Shown here: piece after piece, positions 12,339 to 24,915 of the stretch
Position numbering within the stretch: the first letter of the stretch is position 1
How the letters are laid out: the number at the start of each line of letters is the position of its first letter
Origin: Trichoplax sp. H2
Lineage: Eukaryota; Placozoa; Uniplacotomia; Trichoplacea
Direction of reading: 5' to 3'
Length of the DNA: 64,000 nt
NCBI GenBank assembly: GCA_003344405.1
Contig: NOWV01000058.1
Span: 124,001-188,000, forward strand
The notes under the pieces: model-generated
What the model was told of the DNA's origin: nothing
The model's database searches: none
The model's input: only the letters and a program-made list of their open reading frames with translations
Translations under genes and position numbers: made by a program

Positions 12339-12455
12339 ATGGCTACAGCGCCGCATAACTCAAGAAAGGTGATCTTAGTTGTAATAATATCATCATTGTC
12401 GTGCATCGCTATACAGGATACACTCGTTTTACTTCTATGCTACTGTATATGATTA
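12339..12455 (+). other. Small divergent open frame upstream of cystinosin
   Basis: ATG at 12339 opens a 38-residue frame starting MATAPHNSRK, locally more GC-rich than its surroundings, about 130 bp from the cystinosin start on the opposite strand. The codon after RK begins GTGATC, so this could be a first coding exon of 10 codons with a weak donor, or an upstream frame in a bidirectional promoter. I found no second exon that fits. Confidence 0.25.
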
Positions 12456-13600
12456 TGTATTACGAATCAATAGTGATATGAGGCAGTCAAAATACCGAAT
12501 CATTCTTTCCAATCAACCTACATGTACGGTTATAACAAGGTATAACTCTCAAGATAATTTTCATTCATTATATTAACTTTACTTAGTATGTACTGTATTG
12601 TTAACACCCTCATAAGTAGATATTAATGCTAAACTGTACACTTTGTAACAAGATTAAGAAGAAACTGAGAGATCGATCGCAGCTAAATCCTAGACCAATC
12701 CGTAACTGTTTTGAGATTCATTTTTTACCACCAAGACCTGACACTTACACCTGACACAAAATCGATAACCTTTATACAGTATTAAGCGTCAATAGATTTA
12801 AAATTATCGTAGTAAATTTGTAGCTCGATCTAGTGCAAGAATATAACATCTAGAATCTTAACGAATATATATTTTCAAGATGTACTATTGATGCCAGCCA
12901 ACCTTAAAACATACAATTATACCATGAATTATTACTCGTATTTAGCTTGTAATGATTCTTAGGCAGAATTTTCAAGTAGGATATAATATAATTTAAGTGT
13001 TCCAATTTCACTTCAAAGGGATACAGCTACTGCTACAAAGGCTTCGTTACATATGAATTAGAGTACTACTTCAGCCGGTCAGATTTAACGTTACTTCTAG
13101 TCATGTCTTTAGATTAATTAAACTAATCGATCAGTGTTTGTAAACTTTGTTTATTAAGTAAGGAATAGGTTAAACAATTTACATTTACTAATGAACTAGG
13201 TCGAATTATCTCCGGACTTATTGGTACTTGTAATGAAATTATTGATGTATCTCATTGATGAAGGGTATCGAGCAATGCTGGATAGACGATCAGGGCTGAA
13301 ATATTATGAAATAAAATGTGTGAGAATTGATTGTTCCATAGGGCGTGAACGATCATCTAGCAATGAAAGAAGAGAATTAACACTTTCAGTTCATTGACTA
13401 GTTCGTTTAGCTTCAATATGTACATGAGGGTATTTAATATATTGATGCTTCTATGTGTAGCTTCGGAAGTGGTTTCTTTACCAGCATTCTAGTACTTTTG
13501 ACGTCGGGTGCATGTTTTGGTGCGGCTTGTCTGTAGCGTGATCCTTTAGTAAAACTCTGTTTCCTACTCTCTTTAAAACAGTTGATATAATCAGCAGACG
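12456..13600. other. Intergenic, no gene seen
   Basis: AT-rich, no supported frame on either strand. It may contain control sequence shared with the cystinosin promoter at about 12.2 kb. Confidence 0.4.
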
Positions 13601-13909
13601 CAACGCCAATGAGGAATAATTAGGGATGATCTCCATTCTGCACTCCTGTCAGTTTATACAGCAATTGCTCTGCTGTACAGTACTGTATGTTAAACTGATA
13701 CCAGGTAAACGATATCGACTATAGTAGACTTTTTCAAGGACGACTGACAAAAAGAGAGAGAATCATTTTTTTCCAGTACTGCAGTCCCAGACAGTGTCAG
13801 AGTATGAATTTATCACATTTTTTTTGTTTTGCGTCACTAGTGTATATGTTATAGTATAGATAAAGAAGAAACGAAGACAGCCCCTGAAATAGACAATATT
13901 GTAGTCCGT

Positions 13910-14305
13910 TTGTACAGTAGTCTACACCAACTATCGTTTGGACGTCAATATCTAGTGCAATCACTGCATCCAAGACAACTTTACCTATTTCAGCAAAGAA
14001 AGACAATATCACTTACCAATACAGTAAGAATAATTTTAAATTACTACGGCCACGAAGACTTAACCCAACATTATCGAAGAACCCAGACGAGGGAGGAACT
14101 GATTGACCAACTGGAATTTAGTTCCAACATCGATCGAATCGTCAAAACGATCGCCACCCAGACGATGGTACCGTGCAGGACTACAGTACAGGACTGTACT
14201 GTAGTCCGTACACTAGCACCCAGTACAGTACTGCACACTCTGGTGAAATATTACAAAGTCATCCTTACGTGGCCAATCCTGACTGATGTTGACTACAGTC
14301 CTTAG
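13910..14305 (+). other. Coding-looking island, unrecognised
   Basis: Open frame of 131 codons on the plus strand. The middle part, from about 14020 (NTVRIILNYYGHEDLTQHYR, then RTQTREELIDQLEFSSNID and RIVKTIATQTMV), has the charge and hydrophobic pattern of a real helical protein and is less AT-biased than its surroundings. The end, after about 14170, is TACTGTAC-type repetitive sequence and unlikely to be protein. It could be an exon of an unseen gene or a fragment of an inserted element, because repeat-like sequence flanks it on both sides. I do not recognise the family. Confidence 0.3.
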
Positions 14306-14700
14306 TACTGAGTGCCTAGTACTGTAAGGTACAGTACTAGACTGACGAATGGCGAGTAAAATCGCGAGGCTGAGTCTCGTGACTTTGGCCTGAGCCCCAT
14401 TATGGGATTTGAGGGCAGTTGTAAAACAGACCACTCCAGTACTGTACGGTACTGTACAGTGTACAGTACATGGGTACTCCGGTATGTACTGTACATTGTA
14501 GACCTAATCTACAAGACAACGCCATTCACTTCGATGGCAAGATGGAGTCGAAAATTGAAAGTTACAATTTATGAAAGACTCCTGTTCAAAATCGATATGT
14601 ACAGGGGCATACTTTGGGCTTGATTTAGCCTCGACAGCTTATTTTCCTTAGTGCCAACCAAGTTAATCGCGCTGTACAGTACAGGGTATACTGGACTGCA
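14170..14700. repeat. Sequence dense in TACTGTAC/GTACAGTAC words
   Basis: Repeated near-palindromic words built from GTACAGTAC and GTACTGTAC occur at about 14176-14240, 14310-14335, 14440-14500 and 14672-14690. Overlapping short frames on both strands here are by-products of this composition. Confidence 0.7.
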
Positions 14701-15991
14701 CCTGTAGTCGGTTCGTCTTGTTTACCAGATAGGCATCGATGTGCTCTGCTTCAACACCAATATCACTCCCCAATCCCCATGCTTCCTTGGAACTGACGGC
14801 CCTGCTTTCCATATTAAGTCATAACCTGTAAAATTACTAGCCATAAATCATTTGTTGGAGAAATTAAGATATCGAAAGCATATACAGTAGGGTTGTCGCT
14901 ATACTACCGTCGTAGAAGAATAATATCCACTCCAGCCTTCATGAGATACCTGAATGAACGCCCTTCCATAAATAACCGATACCCAGTAATTTTAGTTAGT
15001 CGCTGAAGGTAGATATTGAAGACAGGCATTAAACCTAGCCAAACCGAACTATGGGCAGGTCTGACTCTCCAAAGGATGACTATAAATGAAGATCCTGGAG
15101 GTCTAATAGCCTCTAGAACATACTGCTAACGTCTAATATAGTGTAGTGTCGCCTAATAGATCGCAATCCAACGCCAATGCGATATCTTGTTATAGTGTAT
15201 TGTGAATGAAAATTACTTAAAACCTACTCCGACACGTAGCAAACCCTAGCAAACCACTTTCACAGTCTACACTCACGATTATACTAGGAAATGATCTTAA
15301 AATCCATTTTTAACTCTGATAGAAGATAGCAATCTTGCCTTTCATATCGGTATTGAATAGAATAGAATAGAAAATTATACAGTACGGTGAATTTTAAATC
15401 AGCCCTTCTTCAAGTACCCAGATTGAATTAGGATTATTACCGGCATATCAACATAGACTACCTCCCCCACTCCAAAATCATTGACAACATTTCCTTACTT
15501 TGGAGTGCAAAAACTTTAAAGTTTACACGTTAACCGGTATTGAAAATATATTATCAAACGATCATATCAATAATTAAAATTTTAATCAACTGTGCTTTCT
15601 GATGAAATCAGAACTTGAAGATACGCGTATATTCGTCATATGAGCTGGAGATACCATCATATAAGACGGAACTTGCATGCCCATTGCTATCTAGATTATG
15701 ATGCATATACACAATACACACACCTGGTTTCATCATAATTACTTATTAATTATCACTATATCTATGCAAATGGCGTATAGCCGAAGGCGTGTTAATTTAT
15801 GGTATTCGTACGTTGCTAACGACAGATTATTTCATGATATATATAATTATAATTAAATCCATCCAGGTTGGACATCCAAATATTGAATTTAAATAATTAC
15901 ATATAAACTAGAATAAAAATTCCTAGAAATGATGAAGTTAACTATCGCACAGTCTAAAGTTTACAATCAATCATCACAATTTACGAGATAG
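14701..15991. other. Intergenic, no gene seen
   Basis: No supported frame. The part next to 15991 is the 3' flank of the first PTTG1IP-like gene. Confidence 0.4.
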
Positions 15992-16534
15992 TTATATCTT
16001 GCCAGGCGTGCTTCTGTACTTTTGAGCAAGGCGCTCACGACGTGCTTTCCGATCAAAATTACGTAATTCAGCGTTATGTTGGCGCCTTGCTAATTCACTT
16101 TCATGTCGCTCATTCTCATAAAACCACATCTTGCGATAGCTATTGCGGCAACAACAACAATATAATCCACACGTTAGCACAATGATGAGGATACTGCTAG
16201 CGATTGGAACAAGAATAATTAACGTTAATCCATTAACACTGCATTGACCAATTTGCCAATTGTTATTATTGCATTGCCACTGAGGTGGTAGAAAATTAGT
16301 TATACTGGTTCCACGATATTTCCAACAAACCCTGTTTGAGTTGCAAAAAAAACAATGAAAAGTTTGTACACAATCAACGCAAGAACCGTTGCTGGCAAAA
16401 CAATCTTTATCCGTAATCCTAGTTGCTCTTTTCGCTTTAGCCAAGCTACTAAGAGAATGACAAGTAATCATCGGCATTAATACTGCCGATGTTATAAATA
16501 TGAACAGATAGATTGATCGTAGAGATAGCCACAT
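15992..16534 (-). CDS. PTTG1IP-like type I membrane protein, paralogue 1
   Basis: Intronless frame of 180 residues. Residues 1-27 form a signal peptide. Residues 45-98 form a PSI-like lumenal cysteine module with Cys 45, 52, 55, 61, 64, 70, 88 and 98. A membrane helix spans ~103-126 and is followed by a CCCC cluster (126-129, likely palmitoylated). The tail is a charged, mostly helical segment (HESELARRQHNAELRNFDRK) ending QKYRSTPGKI. Length, topology and cysteine spacing match the PTTG1IP/PBF family (about 180 residues in human). That family is described as a membrane glycoprotein that can shuttle securin to the nucleus. The local function is unknown. It is one of four paralogues on this strand. 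The start is the first ATG, and a signal peptide follows directly. Confidence 0.85.
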   Translation of the reverse strand: MWLSLRSIYLFIFITSAVLMPMITCHSLSSLAKAKRATRITDKDCFASNGSCVDCVQTFHCFFCNSNRVCWKYRGTSITNFLPPQWQCNNNNWQIGQCSVNGLTLIILVPIASSILIIVLTCGLYCCCCRNSYRKMWFYENERHESELARRQHNAELRNFDRKARRERLAQKYRSTPGKI

Positions 16535-18852
16535 GTTTGATTGCCGGATCGATGCTTAAAATGGGCTGCTTTGGTAATTTGAGTAGATAATAATACTTGC
16601 TATATTCTAACTGTTATCATCTTTCTATTAATTGACTTGGTTGAATCGATATCAAGCAATAGTTTAAGCAACTTCAAGAAATACTCGTATTTTATAACCG
16701 CTTCGCTCTTATCTTTCTTACCGTCTTTAGGTTCAACGATTTTCACTGATTTACTATATGGATATGCTATACTTAAGTATCAGGATGCATTGATCTCCAA
16801 CAATATGGTAAAAACGGCATTAAACAAAAGAAAATGATGGAATTATTGTAGATTGATTGGCTAGATCTCTAATTCAATTTCTTTAACGAAACTGTCGGTC
16901 TCGGCTAATTTTACATGTTGATGTAATTTATTTGTCCAATTGAAAGTTCGAATTTACGTTACAGTTTAAAATTATTTCAATTACCTAGTAATATGGTAGT
17001 ACTATTCAGCAGTTCATGTTTATATAAGTTAGTTGATACTTTTAGGCGAAGTAGCATATTTGTTAAATTATCTCTACTATAAATCCTCTAACAGCAGCTG
17101 CTCATATGCAATCCTATAGGTTGGCTCAGAAAATTCTTTGAAATAACTTAGCAAAGTTACCATTGGATATCTGACTTCTAATTTCACTCTTTCCTGTGCG
17201 ATGGCAAAATATTCATGATGAGCATATTGTAGTATCGTCACGAACTTGACTGTTTTAAACAAAACATATTAAATTAACTGTTTTAGTCGAAGAAATGGTT
17301 TATAAAGTAGTTTCAGATTAACACAAACACCTATTACAAATTTAGGTTTAATTAATCAGCAAATAATTTTATTAAACACATGTGATTGACATAAAAAAAA
17401 GGCAATAGCATAATGTTAGGAATAAACAAGCTTTAAGAGCCATCATGATTTCAGCCAGGAACAGTAGTTATGTGATAGCGAATACACAGGTAGTATGCAG
17501 TGTAGAACTACGTATAAATGTCTGAATAAAGTAAGTGTTGATTGTAAGATTAAAAATCTACCCACTACAAGCGGCACCAAGCTGTAATACTTTGGATAGA
17601 CCATTGAACTTTTAAGCCATCTCAATCATCTTTACTAGCAGAGTTAAGCATTCATACATGATACTACATTAGCCAAATTAGCGTGATAAAAAACGTCATA
17701 AAAATGACTGCATGTTCATAATGATATTGTGGTTAAGCTATATCACATTGCTATTACTAAATCATCCGATTTTGTGTATTTTCAAAGTATCTATTTATTA
17801 AAACCAAGAACCAGGCCCATACTCATCATCAGCTATCCGATTAAAATCCAATTATCAGATGCATAAAATATTATAGCAGAAATACTTTGATTTAGAGAGA
17901 AAGCGAGAGATAAGAACTTTCAAGGCACCGTTAAACGATTCTATATTGTGATTTATATTTGTTATATAACTTATGCCGTGCACGTAAAATGAATATTTAT
18001 AACATTATTATTTACATGAGTTTAGAATGAATAGATTAATGCCATTACCTCGACAGTAAAAGCCTTACAAGATGCTTCCAGTCTACATCATTATTCAAAA
18101 GATTTAAATCATTAACAGCGAATTGATCATAAACAAATGCAAACGAACTGAAGTAATATTTCGGAGTAACTTATCTGCAAACCTAAAGACCCAATGTAAC
18201 GCTAAGGATAAAGAGAGCATGAATATAACAAGGGATAAAATATTCAATTTAGATTGAGATCAAAATTGTAAAATCCGAAGCTTCTGTATTTTTAAATTAA
18301 AATTTATTCCAAATTTGATGATAAACTATGAATTGACAAAAAGAAAGCAATAACAACTGATTCGAAATCACGGGAATTCTCTCAGCTACATCATTGCATG
18401 CATATTACAATGACACGCTATCATTATATTATAGATTTACAGAGAACTTATCCTATATACGTTCATGTTAGACCTTAAGCATGCTTTACGAAAGCGAGAT
18501 GATTACTGCATATGCTATGATTTAGATTATTTCTTAAGATAAACAAGTATCATTACTAAAAACCGCTAATTCGCAATGACGTTAGCTCAATTCTTCCACA
18601 AAAATGTTAGCGTCCATTTTAAATTAATTAGTAATTTATATTAGCCCTTAGCATACGTTTAGCAAATTAATGACTAACCATTACCAGATTTGCTTCGACG
18701 ATATTGAAAGCAAATATGTCGCAGAAGAATTACAATACGCGAAAGCAATGCAGTTGCTAAAATTACTGTATCGCAAAAAAAATTGGTGCATCTTGATGCC
18801 TCCGGCTGAACTACCATTATTATTGTAATTATTTCTGACATGTATACATGAA
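16535..18852. other. Intergenic between PTTG1IP-like paralogues 1 and 2
   Basis: Mostly AT-rich non-coding sequence. A 61-codon minus frame at 17077-17262 ends in a protein-like stretch (EFSEPTYRIAYEQLLLEDL) behind a possible AG acceptor near 17250. It has no recognisable family and no connecting exon, so I leave it uncalled. Confidence 0.4.
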
Positions 18853-19275
18853 TTAATACTTCTCAACCCTACCATATTTATTTTTAATTTTACTGATTAA
18901 CTTTTGACGAGAATATTGTACTGAAACTGGCATATAGCCTCTCTTTCGACGATAGTTAAAGATTTTAAATCGAGTATTTTGATCTCTATTGTAGTAATAA
19001 AAGCATATAGTGCCAAGTAATATCAATGATATTATAGTCACACAAGGCAAAGTAATAACAAATATCTTCCTAGGAAGGAGACATTGTCCAGTATACCATC
19101 CTAAATTGTCGCATACTTTATCTGGTAAACTCCATAAAGTTGTATTAACAGGAAGATGAAGGCAAATCGAAGTAGATTGGCAAAAATAGCAATAATTCAA
19201 TGTTGTACACTGATGACAAGAATGATTAAATGCTTGACATGGTATTCCTTGATTTTTATTTATCTGATTACCCAT
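18853..19275 (-). CDS. PTTG1IP-like paralogue 2, no ATG-initiated signal peptide
   Basis: Intronless frame of 140 residues from the first in-frame ATG. The cysteine module is intact: Cys 13, 20, 23, 29, 32, 38, 55 and 65, with spacing 7-3-6-3-6-17-10 as in its neighbours. A membrane helix spans ~71-94. The basic tail ends SKIKNKYGRVEKY and keeps the family KYG motif. It lacks the CCCC cluster and most of the charged helix. From this ATG there is no signal peptide. Upstream, in frame, 27 further codons (19276-19356) read a hydrophobic stretch (VFIFFLSRCFSTSIFITA) and then a stop, with no ATG. The true start may be lost, non-AUG or on an unseen 5' exon. It is either a decaying copy or a gene with an unusual start. 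Confidence 0.65.
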   Translation of the reverse strand: MGNQINKNQGIPCQAFNHSCHQCTTLNYCYFCQSTSICLHLPVNTTLWSLPDKVCDNLGWYTGQCLLPRKIFVITLPCVTIISLILLGTICFYYYNRDQNTRFKIFNYRRKRGYMPVSVQYSRQKLISKIKNKYGRVEKY

Positions 19276-22050
19276 GGAGATCTTGGTTAAGCCAAATTTA
19301 TCAGCAGTGATGAAAATGGAAGTAGAGAAACAGCGGGAGAGAAAAAAAATGAAAACTTACTTACTGTTAAGAAATCTAATCTAAGCAAGTTAATGCAAAA
19401 GTATAGATGTTAAATACATCTCTACCAATCAAAGGATAACCTGACAAACCATAGCCTCTCTTCGTCAATGTTGTTTAAACTAATAAAAGCTGTCAATAAT
19501 TAAGACGTAGGATATAATAGAATCAATGAATCAGAACGGTGTGGTGACTAATAAACTGATACCACGCGCTAACAACATCATTAATTGATGCTTTTGTTTC
19601 TGCATTTTTTCAATGAAATTCCCCTTAGTTAAATCTGTACCCATTCATTTTATGGAGCGTTATTGATTCTTAACTATACTGATAGACAAAATTGCGTAAT
19701 TTTGCTTATATTCATTCTCAATTTTTAGCCAATATAATCATCGAATAACTAAGTACAGCCGACTAAAAAATTTTATTTAATGATCTATCCAATGGAAAGT
19801 GAAATTAGTATTTCTGCCGATTACACAGATAGTTCATGATATTACGTAAATCAAATGAGGATTGAAACGAAACTATTGAATTTGAACTTTCGTAACACAT
19901 GTTTAGCAGTGCCAGCATGATAACATATCATAAATCAATCTATATTCACCTTCACCTGGTAGTGCTTTCGCAAGTAATCTAAAAACTATCCTCTTACATT
20001 CATCAACCACCTTCATTTACACATGATCATTATTCAAATAAGACAATTGAAAATGATGAATTATTCTCTTTTTGACATTTGCTGAGCAAATTATAGTCTG
20101 CAATTTTTGACTAACGTATTATGTAATCGATTTACCAAAGCCTTCGGATAGTCATTAAGTCATTGTACAATTTATGATAGTGAGAAATATTGACAGCAAC
20201 AATATTGTTCATCGTTAGAGAATGAGATAGCTATTGGTTGCTTTGACAGTAGGACGCGATTAATTTAATTCAATGAATAGAATTTTAGTATGATTGCATC
20301 ACTATAAGCATTTATTGTCTGACTTTAAACGGAAAATTTTTTCTGGAACAGGATTTGGGGCATTATGATTCTTTCACAACCATAGGCTATTACCACATTG
20401 CTAAATGAAAAATAATAGTAATTCAAATATGGTATGAATGTGTCAATAGAGATATCCGATTATCAATTTTCATATTACAGAATGTAAATTACATCATTTC
20501 TGATATCTATTTTACTCTATTGGATTCATAGTTAATGCCAGGGACTTTATAAATTAGCCTTAAATATTGATATTGCGGCTATAGTAAAATGACTGGATTA
20601 CGATTCCAAGGTATTGAAGCGTTTACTTTCGTAGTACTGTAGTTTGATAACTACTCAAAATGTTGAAGTAAACCTTATAACTGACGAAATCAACATTGCT
20701 ATGATTTTGAATAAGAATTCATATTTATTTCTTGATCATTTCCCTTATGATAAAGTGTAAACATATACATACATGTTTGCGAGTATCTTAATCTAAAAGA
20801 ATAGTATAAAAATACGAGTATATTCGTACATCCCTCAAAAATCTATCCACTTACTCTCTTACGAATCTCCTTTTGCATATAATCAATGATATTGGACATA
20901 GCTTCTAGCAAGAAGTAATGTAATACCACATCGATTACAATTTTTGAAGTTTAATATTAATGTTTTGAGTCGATTTTACGATTATATTTAATAGTGAGAT
21001 TATTACCGTCACCGTATTCGATTCTCACATACATGGAATATAGTATAGCAATACAGTATATATTATGCTTTTAGCATACATGCTAAATTACATAAGCTAA
21101 TATTCTAATAGCTATATTGGAAACATTAATAAAGATAAAGGTCCAATTTTTCATTAAAAGAATTAATGGAAAGATTACGCTAGAAATAGCGAGACTGTAA
21201 TGTCAGCTACTACTTTATAGAATATCGGTACCCCTATTTATTCAGATTAAAGAAATCTTACCGGCGCAATCAGTTCCATTTCAATTCACTCATTAGTTAT
21301 TCCTTTTGTATTGCTATGAGAGAAGTAATCAAGCGTTGCTAGATATAGCTACGAAAAGTTAGCTAATAAATGGCTGTAGAAATATTTCTTACAGTCCGAT
21401 ACTGTACTTTTAATTGCCTAACTAATTTATGAAACATTGATGCCTTGTATAAATATTTCAATTTATTAAACAATTGCAAGAGATAAATAATTATTTTAGT
21501 TGCTGAAAAAATTTAGAAAGAGTTTACTTAAATCAGTAGATTACTCAGTTGGAATTTGTCGAATTATTATTTAGCATGTTATTCCTTTCAAGAATTGTAA
21601 TTTGATATCATATTTGAAGATAATCTTGGTCTGGTGTACGTACGTATATACTAAGGATAGTGCAAATATCCGGTGAGCATGATTTTATTTTCAACCACCT
21701 TTATTTTTGTGCAGTGAAGCATGTTTATGCCTAATTGCTTATGATGTAATACTGGCTTTAAAATTCATGTTAGAAACTTCCTACTGGCGGTGATTGAACT
21801 AGAATCTTTGCAGAATTTGCGACTTATTCAATTTCATCTCGCTATAGCTTTTGCATTACTGCTATATTTGGAATTGACAGCAACTGTAATTTGCTATCAA
21901 TCATTACTGTTTCTTCTACCAATCGTGTCAGTCCATATTTTAAAATCTGCAGCACCATGATGAATATTGATACCTCTCATTCAATCTACTAAACATATCA
22001 AAGCTCAATTTTAGTATAATACCTTCAGCTAAAGTAGTATAGAAGCGAAA

Positions 22051-22126
22051 ATGAATAAAATTGATGAGCGTTTACTAGACCTAATCACTTTGTACGGATC
22101 TATTAATGAGTATGATTCATTTCAAG
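22051..22126 (+). other. Possible first coding exon, unrecognised
   Basis: ATG at 22051 opens 25 codons (MNKIDERLLDLITLYGSINE, then YDSFQ), broken by a GTAAAA donor-like site in phase 1. The sequence looks coding, and its shape (short first exon, phase 1 donor) resembles the first exon at 28593. No acceptor continuing the frame was found downstream, so it may be a relic. Confidence 0.25.
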
Positions 22127-24540
22127 GTAAAATTAATATCTCAAATTGTATCTTATAAATTTTTAATTAAAATCAACTAAGTGATTCAACTATTAGTAAA
22201 TATTAGAATTAATGACATATTTTAACTTTAGATAGTGATTAGTAAAGCGTGACTGAACAGTATTCACCAAATAATATACTTGTAGTTAAGTATTTCCTTA
22301 CCAATATGTATTAGATATTAAAATTGAAGATTTAAAAATGTTGTAATGGCGACAAACTATTCGCAACTGGATTCTAATACTAAAATTTCGGCTTCTGTCT
22401 TTATTATTGCTCTTTGCATTTAGTAAAGATTGAATATGTAGCTATATACTGTACGCTCGTATAGATTAATTCCTAACCCGAACCCTATATTGCAACACTG
22501 ACATTTGACACTAAATTGTTAGAAAGGTTATCGCCGACATTCAGTCTCATGTACTGGCGCGAACATGATTGTCGTAAATTAAATTCGGCCCTGACAATTG
22601 ATTTTGTAAAGAATATTCGATCAATGGAATTAAACTATTAATCATATAGTAGCGATGAAGCAATGCGGTACACTAACCACATGTCTGTAGCAAAAATGAG
22701 GCACAACTGTTAGTGGCTTTACTGATCATATGAGTATTTTTGCTTTAATTAGTAAAACTACGATTCATGGATAGCATAGCGGTCTTGTTCAATTTCCCAT
22801 CATTCATGCTTAGGATAACGTTACGAAATACTTCCCATCAGCTTGCAAAGCGTAGAGCAATCTTCCGAAACTTAAAGTTGAGGGCAACTAGTCATAACAC
22901 TATATTAGTCCTGCAGTTAATTAATTATTGGCTTCTTTATTATATTATCTCATTCATGAATAAAACTGTTAATGGTTCAAGGCAGTGCAATAGTGAACTT
23001 GGTTAATTCTTTCTTTGAAATCTTACAGTGTTCAATACTGGCATACGCATTGAGTCATTTGATTTACAGTTATTGAATGCGTAGAATAGACTCAACTTTA
23101 GTGAGACTTGATTGCAAGATTATTACTAATTCAATCCGGCGTACATGTCTATTATCGCTGCACTACTTTACGTGAAGAAATAGTACATTACAAATCAGAC
23201 TTTCCATTTTTGTTACTTTTTGATCGCTATTATTACTCTTGGTAAATCATACTGAAAGCTTTGTATAAGCTATTCAATACTAGGATATAAACAGATAGAG
23301 AATAGAGTGCAATTTGCTATTGAACCAGTGTTATTAGTTGAGCTTGAATAAAAAAAAAAATAGTAAACGATTAAAGGATTAAATTAGAATCGATCCGTAT
23401 TCAATTTTTGCATTGCTAAACTAACAGCTAGCTTATAGTAGCATTGTCAATAAAACTTTATCGGTATATCCTTGATCTAGGACACTTATGGATTGATTAT
23501 TACGCTTTCTAGCTCTCATCATCATAGAGGATCGGCTTTACTGAGCTGTATTAAGGTACGTTCACATGATGAATTTTTTTCAGGACTACCACCAGGACTC
23601 TAGTTCAATCATGTATTTTTGTTTTCGGCAAAGATACTCCAGGGCATGGGCTAAACAATATCTTTCCTATTGTCTCAATCCTAAGTCGTTTAATTTCTTA
23701 ACAGAATAATGAAATCGAAACGTAATAAACTCATTGTTATTTAAAACATGGAAAAAAAATATGGAAAGGATACTTGTACACGTCTCTATCTTTCAAATAA
23801 TAAAATTTTCGGCTTCCAATCAAGTGGAAAATAACAATAGTTGCAACTATATTTTGCAAATTGCTATTATCTTTTATCATTAATTTGACCGGAAAAAGGC
23901 AGCAATTAACTAAACGTATTCATAGTATTATTGTTGAATCTTGATGAATTCATCGATTGTGTAGATACGCTAGCAGACGCTTATAATTATATGATATTCT
24001 TCTAAGCTTTTCAGTAAATTTCGACATGAATCCATTTTAGAATGGAAGGATTTCAGCCCACTGCCATTTAAGCGAATAGAGGAAAGGTCAAAGGTCTGAT
24101 ATAAAAGCATAACGCTACATGCTACAGTAAACTCTTTTTAATCCCTATCCTAGTCCATATTCCTATGTTTTCGATTGGTTGCAACCATTGCTAAACTAAA
24201 AAAAGAAATCTTGTGTATGACTTTCTTTTATCTTAGACGACATTTTTCTTGGGCAGGTCCAGTTATAATTTTATGACCATTAAATACTAAAGACGTTAGT
24301 ATTTTATACTACTGTATATCACATTTTAATACTATGTCTTTCAAACTGAATGTATCGATAGCTAGTTTTATTGTCTGATATATATATTTACAGTGCGGAG
24401 ATTAAGGGAAATTTGAAGTTTTTCAACATCGGCTTAATATACAAAGTACTATAGCATCAAGTCGTCATTTATCTCCTTATTTACACCAAATTTCTTTGAA
24501 TGAAACTTACTTAGGCCGAGTAATATCGCCTTTCCTTGAC

Positions 24541-24915
24541 GGAGAATAATGATCAATGACGAACGATAGTCAAATTCTGCAAAGCCTGTAGTAAAGCCCT
24601 GTACTGTACGTTGTATTTGTTATAAGAAGGAATAAAGTAAACCACTAAATCTTCATTTGACCATTTTACAATGTTAAGCAAGCATCGCGTTAGATCTCTA
24701 AAGTTTGCTATTATGCTCATTCTAGGGGAAAATGATCAGTGACGAACGATAGTAAAATTCTGCAAAGTTTGTAGTAAAGTCTTATACTGTACTTAGTATT
24801 TGGTATAAGAAGGAATAAAGTAAATCATTCAATCTTCATTAGATCACTTTACAATGTCCAGAAAGTACAGTATCGCGTTTGATCTTGAAAAAATTTGTTT
24901 CTATTCTCATTCTAG
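24541..24915. repeat. Diverged two-copy tandem repeat, 183 bp period
   Basis: GACGAACGATAGT...AAATTCTGCAAAG...GTAGTAAAG...TATAAGAAGGAATAAAGTAAA occurs from about 24551 and again from about 24734, with scattered substitutions. No coding frame. Confidence 0.85.

Noticed and set aside
17077-17262. 61-codon minus frame with a protein-like C-terminus
   Set aside because: Suggestive composition and a possible acceptor, but no connecting exon or family, so not called as a gene.
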